Shown here: in pieces, positions 63,190 to 64,000 of the stretch
Position numbering within the stretch: the stretch's first letter is position 1
Layout: every line of letters starts with the position of its first letter
Source of the DNA: Maea johnstoni
Taxonomy: Eukaryota > Annelida > Polychaeta > Spionida > Magelonidae
Reading direction: 5' to 3'
Assembly (NCBI GenBank): GCA_963942565.1
Contig: OZ012690.1
Span: 39,930,069-39,994,068 of the forward strand
Length of the DNA: 64,000 nt
Translations under genes and position numbers: made by a program
Notes under the pieces: generated by a model
Seen by the model: the letters and a program-made list of their open reading frames with translations, nothing else
The model's database searches: none
What the model was told of the DNA's origin: nothing

Positions 63190-64000
63190 CTTTTAGCTGA
63201 ATACTGAAAAGAAGTAAAATAAAATAATTACTCACAACAGGAACAATATTTAATTCTATACTTCCTGCTCACAACAACTAGATCATGAACTGATTGGAAG
63301 GTCACTTACATTTCAACAGAAAAAGTAACTGGCATGACTCTTTGTGGACAAAATCATGACTGCCTTTCTTCTACTGATACAGAGAAGTATAGACACAAAG
63401 ATGAGAAACAAACCTAGGATCAAGCTACAGGTGTAACTACCAGTACCAGCTAGCAGTCTCCCCATAATATTTGGCATACATGCATGGTCATCATCTGGTC
63501 TGACATGAATAGGCTGGAGTAACATGAGTTTTTGTATTTTTTGCTGTGTTCCCTTTGATATGACATTACTTATCAGTTGGTTGTCGAGTGCTATTGGCAG
63601 TCAAATGAGCTTGGTAAAGTAGTTGGAGAAATTGGCCGGCGTTCACTCTTTGAGTATACATTCAGGGGCCCAGCTAATCACTAGCCAGCCCCATAGCCCA
63701 AGGCTACAGAAAAATGTGTGGGGCCATAAAAATATTTACCTTTGTAGCCCGGCTGGCTATAAGAAAAGTGACCATTATCAGAGTGATTGGAATATCAAGA
63801 ATATGATTAATTGAAGAACATCATTATATAACAGGAGTGAAAAATAAATTGTGAAAGGGCTGTGCTCACCAACATTTTTCAGCTCACGAGCATCACCAAA
63901 AACCTAAACGACGACTGCAGGATTTAGCAAAGCTAGGGCTATGAGATCTTGGGTGGGGCTATGATATGTACTATAATTGGACCCTCCCTGCAACTTCCTG
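63190..64000. other. COA5 upstream region
   Basis: A minus-strand AAAT|GTAAGT donor at about 63306-63311 and a GTTG|GTGAGC donor at about 63866 are candidate ends of untranslated first exons. A 70-codon minus-strand frame at 63525-63313 contains a strongly hydrophobic run (LILGLFLIFVSILLCIS) but ends before the donor and lacks other support, so I do not call it a gene. Confidence 0.35.

Noticed and set aside
63313-63525. 70-codon frame with a hydrophobic segment
   Set aside because: Single frame in probable COA5 5' intron or UTR, with no homologue recognised; AT-rich DNA often gives such runs.

Overview
This is an AT-rich, intron-containing, repeat-dense animal nuclear sequence. The recognisable proteins are animal orthologues, split by GT-AG introns. 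The repeats (tRNA-derived SINEs, short TTAA-flanked elements, AGGTCA-rich foldback DNA, a 102-bp satellite, long CT/AG runs) suggest a non-vertebrate metazoan, probably a marine invertebrate. I cannot tell an echinoderm-like deuterostome from a mollusc-like lophotrochozoan.

Two genes can be read end to end. SCOC (short coiled-coil protein, Golgi/autophagy) lies on the + strand at 45488-48431 in four coding exons encoding 120 residues. COA5/PET191 (cytochrome c oxidase assembly, twin CX9C) lies on the - strand at 63189-61168 in three coding exons encoding 85 residues. Its polyadenylation signal is at 60538-60543. A GC-rich exon at 36576-36852 (-) carries a believable N-terminus starting MDASQQRVL, which I cannot name. 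A non-coding exon candidate at 44728-44895 (-) faces SCOC across a short promoter with a CRE and a CLEAR-type E-box.

Layout: 1-3.0 kb, degraded LINE, intergenic DNA and a CT run. 4.1-6.0 kb, a 165-bp tandem repeat carrying two inserted transposons. 6.1-12.2 kb, a 102-bp satellite. 12.2-19.2 kb, TTAA elements, two CATG-palindrome arrays and a palindrome cluster. 19.3-36.3 kb, a graveyard of short DNA transposons, SINEs, microsatellites and one assembly gap. 36.5-45 kb, candidate exons of one or more minus-strand genes, plus a near-palindrome of about 0.9 kb. 45-49.3 kb, SCOC. 50.7-58.4 kb, a 7.7-kb foldback element whose two arms are each built from about 835-bp units containing tandem nuclear-receptor-type half-sites. 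60.5-63.2 kb, COA5.

The two genes converge on the foldback element and are not obviously linked in function (Golgi/autophagy adaptor; mitochondrial import-linked assembly factor). No retrovirus, LTR element, Polinton or toxin remnant was recognised. The strongest candidate for something undescribed is the foldback element, with a conserved 87-codon frame repeated in four of its units.
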